62,284 bases of DNA from Peptococcaceae bacterium (GTDB lineage: Bacteria; Bacillota; Desulfitobacteriia; Desulfitobacteriales; Syntrophobotulaceae), in NCBI GenBank assembly GCA_012517475.1, contig JAAYUV010000097.1, forward strand, positions 1-62,284. Direction: 5' to 3'. A model generated the notes under the pieces. That model was not told the origin of the DNA and did no database searches. It saw only the letters and a program-made list of their open reading frames with translations. Of this stretch, positions 17,687 through 23,642 are shown piece after piece. The position numbers were made by a program, and so were the translations under genes. How positions within the stretch are numbered: the first letter of the stretch is position 1; every line of letters begins with the position of its first letter.

Positions 17687-18665
17687 ATATTTCATCCCGA
17701 TCAAACAGTAAACCGAAACGGGTTTTATATACAGGCCCTCCGCATTGCTCGCAATAGCGTGCATCTTTGTCACCGATGTATCCACAAGGAGTTGTCGGGT
17801 GACTGATAGGTTCGGCAAAGAGATGTGTTCCACATAACTTGCAGAAAAGTGCTTCTTCGGCTATGTGGGCGTTGCCGCAGTTTGGACAATAGGCGTAACG
17901 ACCATCCTTATTGATATCAGGTGTAGGAAGGAACACAGGTAATTCAGGCTCGGGATTCCTTTGAATTCTACTGTGGATTCGTAACGTTGATTCGTCTGCA
18001 CATATTGTCCTGAATTCAAGGAATTTTGTAAACGGAGGAATAATGCTTAACATTGAATCATGCAGTTTTCGCTTATCGTCAATAAGCTCGCGGATTGCCC
18101 GTTCTCGGCTATCTGCTGCCTTTCCTGATAAACCACAGATATCCTGCAATTCGGCAGAAGCATGGCAACCAATGCGGTAAACGATGAATTTTGGAGCTAA
18201 AAGTTCACCGGCAAAAATATGTGCTTCTTGCTCTATCTTATTGTATTCCTCGTCGGACAGCGACCATTTAGTTATCGATACTTTCGAACTGGATAGGTGA
18301 CCTAAAACTATATGACCAAGCTCGTGCGCTACTGTCCAGCGTATGCGTCCATAAGGTTCAACTTGTTCATTTATTACAATTGAATATTTCCCGGTATCCG
18401 GGTCATAAATTGCTAGGCCGTCTTCTCCGTAGATTACGTCATCTATGAGAGATTGACGGTCTATTTTTGTTTCTTCAGACAATTCTTCGATTGTCACTAT
18501 TCTGATTTCAACGTTGTTTGCTTCAGCATAATTGTCAACTAGCTCGAAGATATCAACAGGAAGCCAGTCAACCCCGTATTTTTTAATAAATTCATGCGCA
18601 GCTTCTGTGGCGAAGGCGTAATCAACGCCGCCATCACCTAGTTTCTTACTCCTTTTTGAAGGCAT
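17685..18665 (-). CDS. ImmA/IrrE-family metalloprotease with C-terminal zinc ribbons
   Basis: A 326-residue protein. The zinc metallopeptidase domain (about residues 20-190) has the HELGH motif at 114-118 with a downstream HIFAGELLAP segment, as in ImmA/IrrE (COG2856). A linker is followed by cysteine pairs CPNC, CKLC and CEQC (residues about 255-315), which form zinc-ribbon modules absent from short ImmA proteins. Family members cleave a partner XRE repressor after DNA damage and so switch on a mobile element. It overlaps the upstream XRE gene by 20 bases, the usual paired layout. The ribbons may sense redox state or bind a partner; that part is inference. Confidence 0.88.
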   Translation of the reverse strand: MPSKRSKKLGDGGVDYAFATEAAHEFIKKYGVDWLPVDIFELVDNYAEANNVEIRIVTIEELSEETKIDRQSLIDDVIYGEDGLAIYDPDTGKYSIVINEQVEPYGRIRWTVAHELGHIVLGHLSSSKVSITKWSLSDEEYNKIEQEAHIFAGELLAPKFIVYRIGCHASAELQDICGLSGKAADSRERAIRELIDDKRKLHDSMLSIIPPFTKFLEFRTICADESTLRIHSRIQRNPEPELPVFLPTPDINKDGRYAYCPNCGNAHIAEEALFCKLCGTHLFAEPISHPTTPCGYIGDKDARYCEQCGGPVYKTRFGLLFDRDEI

Positions 18666-19155
18666 CTGGATACAACGACTCCAATACTTTTCGAATTTTG
18701 GTCAGTTCTTCGTCCGGCAGATTTTCTGTTGCACGAAAGATGGCACGCAGATCTGAATTTTGAATCAAATCAATAATTGTCTCCCGTTCTGCATCTCCAC
18801 GAAGAGCTAACTTTACCTTTTTTAATGCTTCTTCACTTACATTGCTTTGATTATCACGATCGCGGCCAGCTGCGCGTAGCTCCACGTCCATGTCTTCTTT
18901 CGCATCAGCGGTAACTGAAAAAGCAATAGCGGCTTTACCAAGTTGTTCATCAATTTGAATTTTCAAAAGTGTATCTAATGGTATGTCAAGAACAGCGGCA
19001 ATTTTTGCTAAGGACTCTGCCGACGGTTCACGCAACCCGTTTTCAACATAATCAATGAAAGACTTAGACATGCCAGTTTTCTCTGCTAATACTCTTGCGG
19101 GTATTTTGTTTTCTTTCCGCAAGTTTTTAATATATTGGCCGAGTTTCTTTCCCAT
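18646..19155 (-). CDS. XRE-family repressor, ImmR-like
   Basis: A 169-residue protein. An N-terminal helix-turn-helix (about residues 6-62: LGQYIKNLRKENKIPARVLAEKTGMSKSFIDYVENG) is followed by a helical C-terminal part (LTKIRKVLESLYPDAF). It is the likely element repressor, cleaved by the co-encoded ImmA-like protease. The ATG has AGGAGGT upstream. It is divergent from the early phage genes, and a perfect palindrome lies at the divergent promoter. Similar half-sites sit on the restriction operon promoter, so it may control both. Confidence 0.88.
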   Translation of the reverse strand: MGKKLGQYIKNLRKENKIPARVLAEKTGMSKSFIDYVENGLREPSAESLAKIAAVLDIPLDTLLKIQIDEQLGKAAIAFSVTADAKEDMDVELRAAGRDRDNQSNVSEEALKKVKLALRGDAERETIIDLIQNSDLRAIFRATENLPDEELTKIRKVLESLYPDAFKKE

Positions 19156-19195
19156 GCGATGACCTCCTATCTCGGAGATACAACTCCTTGTAGTA

Positions 19196-19224
19196 ATAAT
19201 AACATAGTTCCCACTTTAAGTAAA
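19196..19224 (-). promoter_or_regulatory. Leftward promoter of the repressor-protease pair
   Basis: On the minus strand: TTTACT (19219-19224), a 17-base spacer and TATTAT (19196-19201). The RNA start would fall near 19189, about 35 bases before the xre ATG. Confidence 0.6.
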
Positions 19225-19243
19225 GAATATTCGTTAAGAAGAC

Positions 19244-19272
19244 TTGTTTTTAAAATATGTCTGTGCTACAAT
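19244..19272 (+). promoter_or_regulatory. Rightward early phage promoter
   Basis: TTGTTT (19244-19249), a 17-base spacer and TACAAT (19267-19272), with a TGC extension before the -10. The expected RNA start falls inside the palindromic operator directly downstream, so repressor binding would block it. It is divergent from the xre promoter. Confidence 0.65.
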
Positions 19273-19275
19273 GAA

Positions 19276-19296
19276 ATTACCACCAATAGTGGTAAT
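19276..19296 (+). promoter_or_regulatory. Perfect palindromic operator for the XRE repressor
   Basis: ATTACCAC (19276-19283) and GTGGTAAT (19289-19296) are exact inverted repeats with a 5-base spacer. Position, symmetry and its place between divergent phage promoters make it the prime operator candidate for the neighbouring XRE protein. Confidence 0.7.
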
Positions 19297-19339
19297 TAAA
19301 ACTCAGTATTATACTGATTGTGTTAGCGATAACCGTGCG

Positions 19340-19385
19340 TTGCATACCGCTTTCGCAGAAATATATTACCACAAGCAGTAATAAA
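19340..19385 (+). promoter_or_regulatory. Second early promoter with operator half-site
   Basis: TTGCAT (19340-19345), a 16-base spacer and TATATT (19362-19367). The half-site ATTACCAC (19365-19372) overlaps the -10 and continues AA, matching ATTACCACAA at 10540-10549 on the restriction promoter. The right half (GTAATAAA) is only partly symmetric. Confidence 0.45.
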
Positions 19386-19423
19386 AATCAAGTTCTTTAT
19401 GACAGAAAGGAGGTTAAAAGCCT

Positions 19424-19615
19424 ATGAGTAATACAATTCATTTTCCCATCGTCGTGCAGTGTCCATGGTGTGAGAAGGGCGAAACTCTTGCGGACAAGCC
19501 AGCTGACATTAAGATCTCGTGCCAGTGTCCAAGATGCGGTCGCATCTATCATGTAGATTTTTCAACATTGAAAGTTGAAAAGGCAGCGGCAATACGAAGA
19601 AAAAGAGGAGCTTAA
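19424..19615 (+). CDS. Small zinc-ribbon phage protein
   Basis: A 63-residue protein with cysteine pairs CPWC (13/16) and CPRC (35/38) that fit one zinc ribbon, and a basic tail (AAAIRRKRGA). Start ATG 19424 follows GAAAGGAGG. Such small ribbon proteins are common as first genes of Firmicute prophage early operons; their role is unknown. It sits directly behind the repressor-controlled promoters, so it should be among the first genes expressed on induction. Confidence 0.7.
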   Translation: MSNTIHFPIVVQCPWCEKGETLADKPADIKISCQCPRCGRIYHVDFSTLKVEKAAAIRRKRGA

Positions 19616-19683
19616 CGCGAATCTCATGACAACTGAATAGTAGTTACTGACTGAGTCACTTGGGGCTATAAACAGCCACCACT

Positions 19684-19728
19684 AAGGCCGGAGTAGCGCT
19701 GGAAACAGCGGATACTTGCGGCCTTTTT
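19684..19728 (+). terminator. GAAA-capped hairpin with T run
   Basis: AAGGCCG (19684-19690) pairs with CGGCCTT (19719-19725), followed by a run of five T (19724-19728). Inside is CGCTG-GAAA-CAGCG (19697-19710), a perfect tetraloop hairpin. It is probably an early-operon terminator or attenuator, passed only under antitermination or partial readthrough, since the phage replication genes lie beyond it. Confidence 0.65.
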
Positions 19729-19745
19729 CCGTTTCATCAAGCATC

Positions 19746-19797
19746 TTCGATATCTCCTGTTTCCGGCTCTCCGGAAAAACAAAAAGGAGATATCGAA
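19746..19797 (+). promoter_or_regulatory. Hairpin that sequesters the ribosome site of the sigma-like gene
   Basis: TTCGATATCTCCT (19746-19758) is perfectly complementary to AGGAGATATCGAA (19785-19797), which contains the AGGAG ribosome site of the gene starting at 19800. The loop holds a second perfect stem TTTCCGG-CTCT-CCGGAAA (19760-19777). In this fold the ribosome site is fully paired, so translation should be low unless the structure is opened. Confidence 0.7.
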
Positions 19798-19799
19798 CA

Positions 19800-20189
19800 A
19801 TGAAATATGATTACCACTTCAACAAAGAAACCATCACTATCGAAGTTCAAGAGGGCGATTATGACATACTCATCGAGCTTGACCGATTGGAACGCAATGT
19901 CAATCAAAAAGAAACCCGCCGACATGCTTCACTGGACGCATTTAATCTTGACGGGAATCTATTCCCAGCAGACGTGGATGTCGAAGCCGAATGTATCAAA
20001 AACGAGGAATACCAAGTGCTGTATAAAGCCATTGACCAGCTTTTGCCGCAGCAGCAGGAGCTCATCAAAAAAGTTTTTTTCGAGAAGCGCACCATCGTAA
20101 GCATCGCCCGTGAAGAAGGCGTCGGCGAAAGCGCAATACGCGATCGACTAAACCGCATTTATAAAAAACTGAAAGAAAATCTGAAATAG
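19800..20189 (+). CDS. Phage sigma-70-like factor
   Basis: A 129-residue protein. The C-terminal half carries a sigma region 4 helix-turn-helix (LLPQQQELIKKVFFEKRTIVSIAREEGVGE..., then AIRDRLNRIYKKLK). The N-terminal half matches nothing I know and is acidic. Proteins of this type in Firmicute prophages probably direct or modulate transcription of phage genes. ATG 19800 has AGGAG ten bases upstream, buried in a strong hairpin. The frame stays open to 19716, but only across that hairpin. A conserved leader element begins at its stop codon. Confidence 0.8.
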   Translation: MKYDYHFNKETITIEVQEGDYDILIELDRLERNVNQKETRRHASLDAFNLDGNLFPADVDVEAECIKNEEYQVLYKAIDQLLPQQQELIKKVFFEKRTIVSIAREEGVGESAIRDRLNRIYKKLKENLK

Positions 20190-20259
20190 ACCCTGCGGAT
20201 TCGCTTCTGCCGTGAGCTACCTATGGAGAGAACAACAACACCGCTCTCCAGAAAAGAGG
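20189..20259 (+). promoter_or_regulatory. Conserved structured leader motif, copy A
   Basis: GACCCTGCG (20189-20197), then TGAGCTACCTATG (20213-20225), then a hairpin TGGAGAG (20224-20230)/CTCTCCA (20244-20250) followed by GAAAAGAGG. The same blocks with the same 24-base spacing occur at 51366-51402, where the hairpin arms differ but still pair. This points to a selected RNA structure just upstream of a ribosome site. Confidence 0.55.
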
Positions 20260-20267
20260 TAAGAGCG

Positions 20268-20474
20268 ATGAAGCATGAGCTAAAAATCAGCATCCGTAGG
20301 GCACCGTTTGAAGGTAGCGTTGTTAAAAATCAGACGGTCACCCTACGGGAGCGGCTTCTGAAGCGAATGTTTGGCGAAAAGCACAGGGTGATGGTAATCG
20401 TCCCCGGCGATAGCGTTGAGCGTGTATCGATTTCAGAGCTGCCGGAGGAGGGTAACGAAGATGAACGAGCGTGA
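20268..20474 (+). CDS. Small phage protein of unknown function
   Basis: A 68-residue protein (MKHELKISIRRAPFEG...) with a basic middle (RERLLKRMFGEKHR). Start ATG 20268 follows AGAGGTAAG; an ATG at 20223 in the same frame lies inside the leader hairpin and is less likely. It overlaps the start of the split helicase gene by 14 bases, which marks it as part of the same operon. I recognise no domain. Confidence 0.55.
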   Translation: MKHELKISIRRAPFEGSVVKNQTVTLRERLLKRMFGEKHRVMVIVPGDSVERVSISELPEEGNEDERA

Positions 20475-20658
20475 CCCCACTCCGAAAATCCCAATGACTA
20501 TTAAGGCGAAAGCCTACCGCCATCAAATAGAGGCCTTCAATTTCGTTTGTAAGTGTTTTGGCCTCTTTGCGGAGGGAGGTGCTTCCGATGCCAAAGGTCG
20601 AGGTGACCTGCCGGATTTGCGGCAAGCCTTTCCTAAAGCCGGAAACCCAAGTCCGTGA
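20461..20658 (+). pseudogene. N-terminal fragment of an interrupted SNF2 helicase
   Basis: Starts ATG 20461 behind GGAGGAGGG. Residues 12-36 (MTIKAKAYRHQIEAFNFVCKCFGLF) are the Q-motif-like opening of phage SNF2 helicases. Right after Phe36 (base 20568) the helicase similarity stops, and the ribosome site and coding region of an HNH endonuclease gene begin. The frame runs on to 20658 within the HNH gene as unrelated residues. The helicase similarity resumes at 21013. The interruption therefore splits one gene by insertion of another. Confidence 0.7.
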
Positions 20659-21007
20659 AAACAATTTCTGCTGTGTAGAGCATTTTCGTCAGTGGAATTC
20701 GAAGCGCATGTCGGAATACAACAGCAGCACCAATCCCATGAACCAACCCGGCGGCGTAATGGAAGCACGTATCAAACGCAGTCATGCTATGCGGGGTACT
20801 GGTGAAGGCAAAGCTTATAGAAAATTACTGGGAAAGCATGAACACCGCAGGATTGCTGAAGCGATACTTGGCAGGCCGCTTAAAGAAGGCGAGGTTGTCC
20901 ATCACCTCGACGGGAACAAGCTGAACAATGATCCAGCAAACCTTGAAATTTTACCCTCACAAGCAGAACATGCAAGGATTCATTTTTCAAAGAAGAAAGC
21001 GAGGTGA
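20588..21007 (+). CDS. HNH homing-type endonuclease inserted in the helicase gene
   Basis: A 139-residue protein. The N-terminal zinc-finger-like part has CRICGKPF and CCVEH. The C-terminal HNH nuclease has HHLDGNKLNNDPANLEIL, in which the His pair and both Asn residues are visible. ATG 20588 follows GGAGGGAGGT. It sits between codons of the SNF2 helicase (after GLF, before SKGCGAALLMEMG), with no intron core seen, so it looks like a free-standing or 'intronless' homing gene. Its stop overlaps the next in-frame ATG of the helicase. Confidence 0.85.
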   Translation: MPKVEVTCRICGKPFLKPETQVRENNFCCVEHFRQWNSKRMSEYNSSTNPMNQPGGVMEARIKRSHAMRGTGEGKAYRKLLGKHEHRRIAEAILGRPLKEGEVVHHLDGNKLNNDPANLEILPSQAEHARIHFSKKKAR

Positions 21008-21070
21008 TGCATATGAACATTTCCAAAGGCTGTGGAGCTGCACTCCTGATGGAAATGGGTTAACTAAGGC
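21007..21070 (+). other. Helicase middle segment ending in a 10-base insert within Walker A
   Basis: From ATG 21007 or 21013 the frame reads MNISKGCGAALLMEMG and then meets TAA at 21061. The next ten bases, TAACTAAGGC, are extra. Removing them restores MEMG-TGKS-LTAIAV, a perfect Walker A, in the frame of the downstream helicase. The codon before the stop is GGT (21058-21060). The last codon of the insert is GGC (21068-21070); both are read by the same glycine tRNA. Simple +1 or -1 slips fail because stops or a wrong frame follow. Confidence 0.6.
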
Positions 21071-21097
21071 ACAGGAAAAAGCCTTACAGCCATCGCT

Positions 21098-22363
21098 GTG
21101 GCGGGAGCGCTGTATGACGAAAATCGCATACGCCGCGTTCTGATTGTCGCACCGCTATCCATCTTAGGTGTCTGGCAGGAGGAATTCTCCAAGTTTGCGG
21201 CCTTTGACTATAACCTTGCGGTGCTGACCGGCTCCGGTGCAAAGAAAATCGATACCTTAAGACACCTGAATGGCGATGCGCTTCAGGTCGCGGTTATCAA
21301 CTATGAATCAGCGTGGCGGCTGGAAAAGGAGATTGCTGCGTGGCATCCGGAACTGATCATTGCGGATGAAGGGCACAAGATCAAAACCCATAACATAGCG
21401 GCAAGTAAAGCCATGCACCGACTTGGGGCCGGAGCGCGGTACCGGCTGTTATTAACTGGCACGCCGGTGACCAACAAAGCCATCGATGTGTTCAGCCAAT
21501 ACAAGTTTTTAAATCCTGCAATATTCGGTCAAAGCTTCTATGCCTTCCGGAATCGGTATTTTAACATGGTTGGTTACGGTAACCATACACCGGTACTTAA
21601 AAAGTCGATGGAGCGGGAACTGACCGAGCGGATGCATTCCATTGCATATCGTGCCACAAAAGCAGAGTGTCTCGATTTGCCGGATACAACAGATATCGTT
21701 CGCAAGGTCGAGCTGGAGCCGCATGCGATGCGTCTTTATCGAAATCTTGTCAAGGACAGCTATGCGGAGCTTTCAAAGGGCGAGGTTACGATTACCAACG
21801 TTCTGACGAAGCTGTTAAGGCTATCCCAACTAACCGGCGGTTTTTTAGGCAGTGATGAGAGCGCATCGACTGAACAAGTCAGTACGGCCAAGCTGGAGGT
21901 GCTGGAGGATATTATCGATTCAGCTTTGGAAGAAAACCAGAAGCTGGTTATTATTGCGCGCTTTGTGCCGGAGTTAAACGCCATTTGCAGGCTGCTGGAT
22001 AAAAAGGGTGTGCGTCACTCGCTCATCATGGGCGGCGTGAAGAACCGCGACGAACAGGTATCACAATTTCAAAATGATCCCAATGTTCCTGTATTCGTTG
22101 GGCAGATCGCAACGGCGGGTCTTGGCATCACACTTACGGCGGCCAGCACCATGGTGTTTTATTCGCTGGATTATTCCATGAGCAACTTTGAGCAGACAAA
22201 AGCCCGGATTCACCGAGCAGGCCAGCGAATGCCCTGCACCTACATTTATTTAACAGCCACCGGAACAGTAGATGAGAAGGTCTTAAAAGCACTGAAGAAC
22301 AAGGCTAATCTTGCAAAAATGCTGGTGGACGATTACAGAACGGGACTGAATCCATTCCAATAA
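21098..22363 (+). CDS. SNF2-family helicase, main body without its Walker A
   Basis: A 421-residue open frame (more if reached by bypassing from upstream) holding SNF2 motifs Ia to VI: VLIVAPLSILGVW, DEGH (IIADEGHKIK), LLTGTPVTN, then VIIARF, MGGV, QIATAGLGITLTAASTMVFYSLDYS and QTKARIHRAGQ. Phage proteins of this type accompany replication and recombination genes. The first usable start (GTG 21098) lies after the Walker A lysine, so a protein begun here could not bind ATP normally. The long intact frame argues that the region is still under selection or only recently broken. Confidence 0.8.
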   Translation: MAGALYDENRIRRVLIVAPLSILGVWQEEFSKFAAFDYNLAVLTGSGAKKIDTLRHLNGDALQVAVINYESAWRLEKEIAAWHPELIIADEGHKIKTHNIAASKAMHRLGAGARYRLLLTGTPVTNKAIDVFSQYKFLNPAIFGQSFYAFRNRYFNMVGYGNHTPVLKKSMERELTERMHSIAYRATKAECLDLPDTTDIVRKVELEPHAMRLYRNLVKDSYAELSKGEVTITNVLTKLLRLSQLTGGFLGSDESASTEQVSTAKLEVLEDIIDSALEENQKLVIIARFVPELNAICRLLDKKGVRHSLIMGGVKNRDEQVSQFQNDPNVPVFVGQIATAGLGITLTAASTMVFYSLDYSMSNFEQTKARIHRAGQRMPCTYIYLTATGTVDEKVLKALKNKANLAKMLVDDYRTGLNPFQ

Positions 22364-22379
22364 GAGAGAGGAGATACCT

Positions 22380-22802
22380 ATGTACGATTCAGAGAAAATG
22401 TTTGAACTTGCAGATCGCCTGAAAGAACTGCGAGACACGAAAAAGGAGCTTGAGCAGCAGCTAAAGTCAATTAATACCGAGCTTGACGAAGTGGACTTTA
22501 GCTTGGCAACAGCCATGCTGGAATCAGAAACACAAAACTTTACCCGCTCCGGCGTTATGTTTTGCCTAACCAACACAACCCGCGCATCTGCTGCAGCGGA
22601 CCGCAAAGATGAGCTTTTTGCAGCCTTGCGCGCTGAAGGTTTTGGCGGGCTGATCTATGAGACCGTTAATGCCATTTCACTATCTGCTTTCGTAAAAGAG
22701 CAGATCGCGGAAAACAACGATACCCTTCCGGACTGGCTAAACGGGCTGGTAAATGTATTTGAAAAAACCACTGTGGGCGTCCGCAAGGCGACCCGTAAAT
22801 AA
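22380..22802 (+). CDS. Phage protein with N-terminal coiled coil
   Basis: A 140-residue protein. Residues about 5-45 (LADRLKELRDTKKELEQQLKSINTELDEV) form a strong coiled coil, and the rest is mixed helix and strand. ATG 22380 follows GAGAGGAG. It sits between the helicase and a cysteine-containing protein in the replication operon; such small coiled-coil proteins are regular neighbours there, but their role is not known to me. Confidence 0.6.
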   Translation: MYDSEKMFELADRLKELRDTKKELEQQLKSINTELDEVDFSLATAMLESETQNFTRSGVMFCLTNTTRASAAADRKDELFAALRAEGFGGLIYETVNAISLSAFVKEQIAENNDTLPDWLNGLVNVFEKTTVGVRKATRK

Positions 22803-22822
22803 GAAAGCGAGGAAAAAAGACT

Positions 22823-23578
22823 ATGAAAAACAACGAGCTTACCACAAATAACAGCACCTTTTTGAAGTTGAAGGACTTTGATTTATCTATTGCACTTTCC
22901 GATGAGCTGGCAGGCCTTACCGGAAGCTTTGAACGCATCAAAATCCCTGCCGCAGGCAGTACGGTCTTTGAAATCCCCAGTGAAGATCCGAACAACCCCG
23001 AAGCGGTCGCGGTCAAGGAATTTTCAGCAGTGATCCTTTATCATCACCCGCTCTATGCCTACTACAAAAACAAATACACCGGCGGCTCTAATCCTCCCGA
23101 TTGTGGTTCCTTTGACGGCATCACCGGTGAGGGAGACCCGGGCGGCAACTGTAACACCTGTCCATATAACCAGTTTGGCTCCGGTGAAGGCAGCGGAAAA
23201 GCCTGCAAGAATCGTCGCCGCATTTATCTGCTGCGTGAGGGCGAAATCTTCCCGATGCTGTTGTCACTCCCAACCGGTTCCTTGAAGGACTTTACCCGTT
23301 ACCTGATGCGCCTGCTTTCCAAAGGTAAGAAGTCCAATGCGGTGGTTACGCGCTTTACATTGAAAAAAGCCACAAATTCAAGTGGCATTGCCTTTTCACA
23401 GGCACAGTTCACCGTGGATCGCAACCTGACACCTGAGGAGTATGCCTTGGTAAATGTGCTATCCGAGCAGGTCAAAGCCTTTAGTACCCGTGTTGGTTAT
23501 GATGCGGAGCCTTCTGGCGATGGTCTGACACAAAATGTCGATCCCAAAACCGGAGAGGTTATAGAGCCTCTCGTCTAA
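22823..23578 (+). CDS. Phage replication-region protein with a four-cysteine module
   Basis: A 251-residue protein. The central part has four cysteines in C-x17-C-x2-C-x14-C spacing (from CGSFDGITGEG to ACKNRRR), likely to bind zinc or an iron-sulphur group. Flanking segments are strand-rich, and the tail is acidic and flexible. Position directly before the DNA polymerase suggests a DNA-binding role such as a single-strand binding protein, but this is inference. ATG 22823 has a GCGAGGA site. Confidence 0.55.
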   Translation: MKNNELTTNNSTFLKLKDFDLSIALSDELAGLTGSFERIKIPAAGSTVFEIPSEDPNNPEAVAVKEFSAVILYHHPLYAYYKNKYTGGSNPPDCGSFDGITGEGDPGGNCNTCPYNQFGSGEGSGKACKNRRRIYLLREGEIFPMLLSLPTGSLKDFTRYLMRLLSKGKKSNAVVTRFTLKKATNSSGIAFSQAQFTVDRNLTPEEYALVNVLSEQVKAFSTRVGYDAEPSGDGLTQNVDPKTGEVIEPLV

Positions 23579-23585
23579 CATAAAA

Positions 23586-23628
23586 GCTGCAGGTCGGGCG
23601 GGTACTTTTCCGCTCGGCCTCCTGCAGC
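23586..23628 (+). promoter_or_regulatory. Strong hairpin just upstream of the DNA polymerase ribosome site
   Basis: GCTGCAGG (23586-23593) pairs perfectly with CCTGCAGC (23621-23628). Inside, CGGGCGG (23595-23601) pairs with CCGCTCG (23610-23616) with one G-T. No T run follows, so it is not a normal terminator. It ends four bases before TAGGAG and may stabilise or process the mRNA, or tune polymerase synthesis. Confidence 0.5.
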
Positions 23629-23642
23629 AGATAGGAGCCAAT

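Noticed and set aside
21061-21070. Ordinary +1 or -1 programmed frameshift, intein or intron as explanation for the helicase break
   Set aside because: The +1 frame meets TAA at 21065 and the -1 frame leads into a non-helicase sequence. Ten bases are far too short for an intron or intein.
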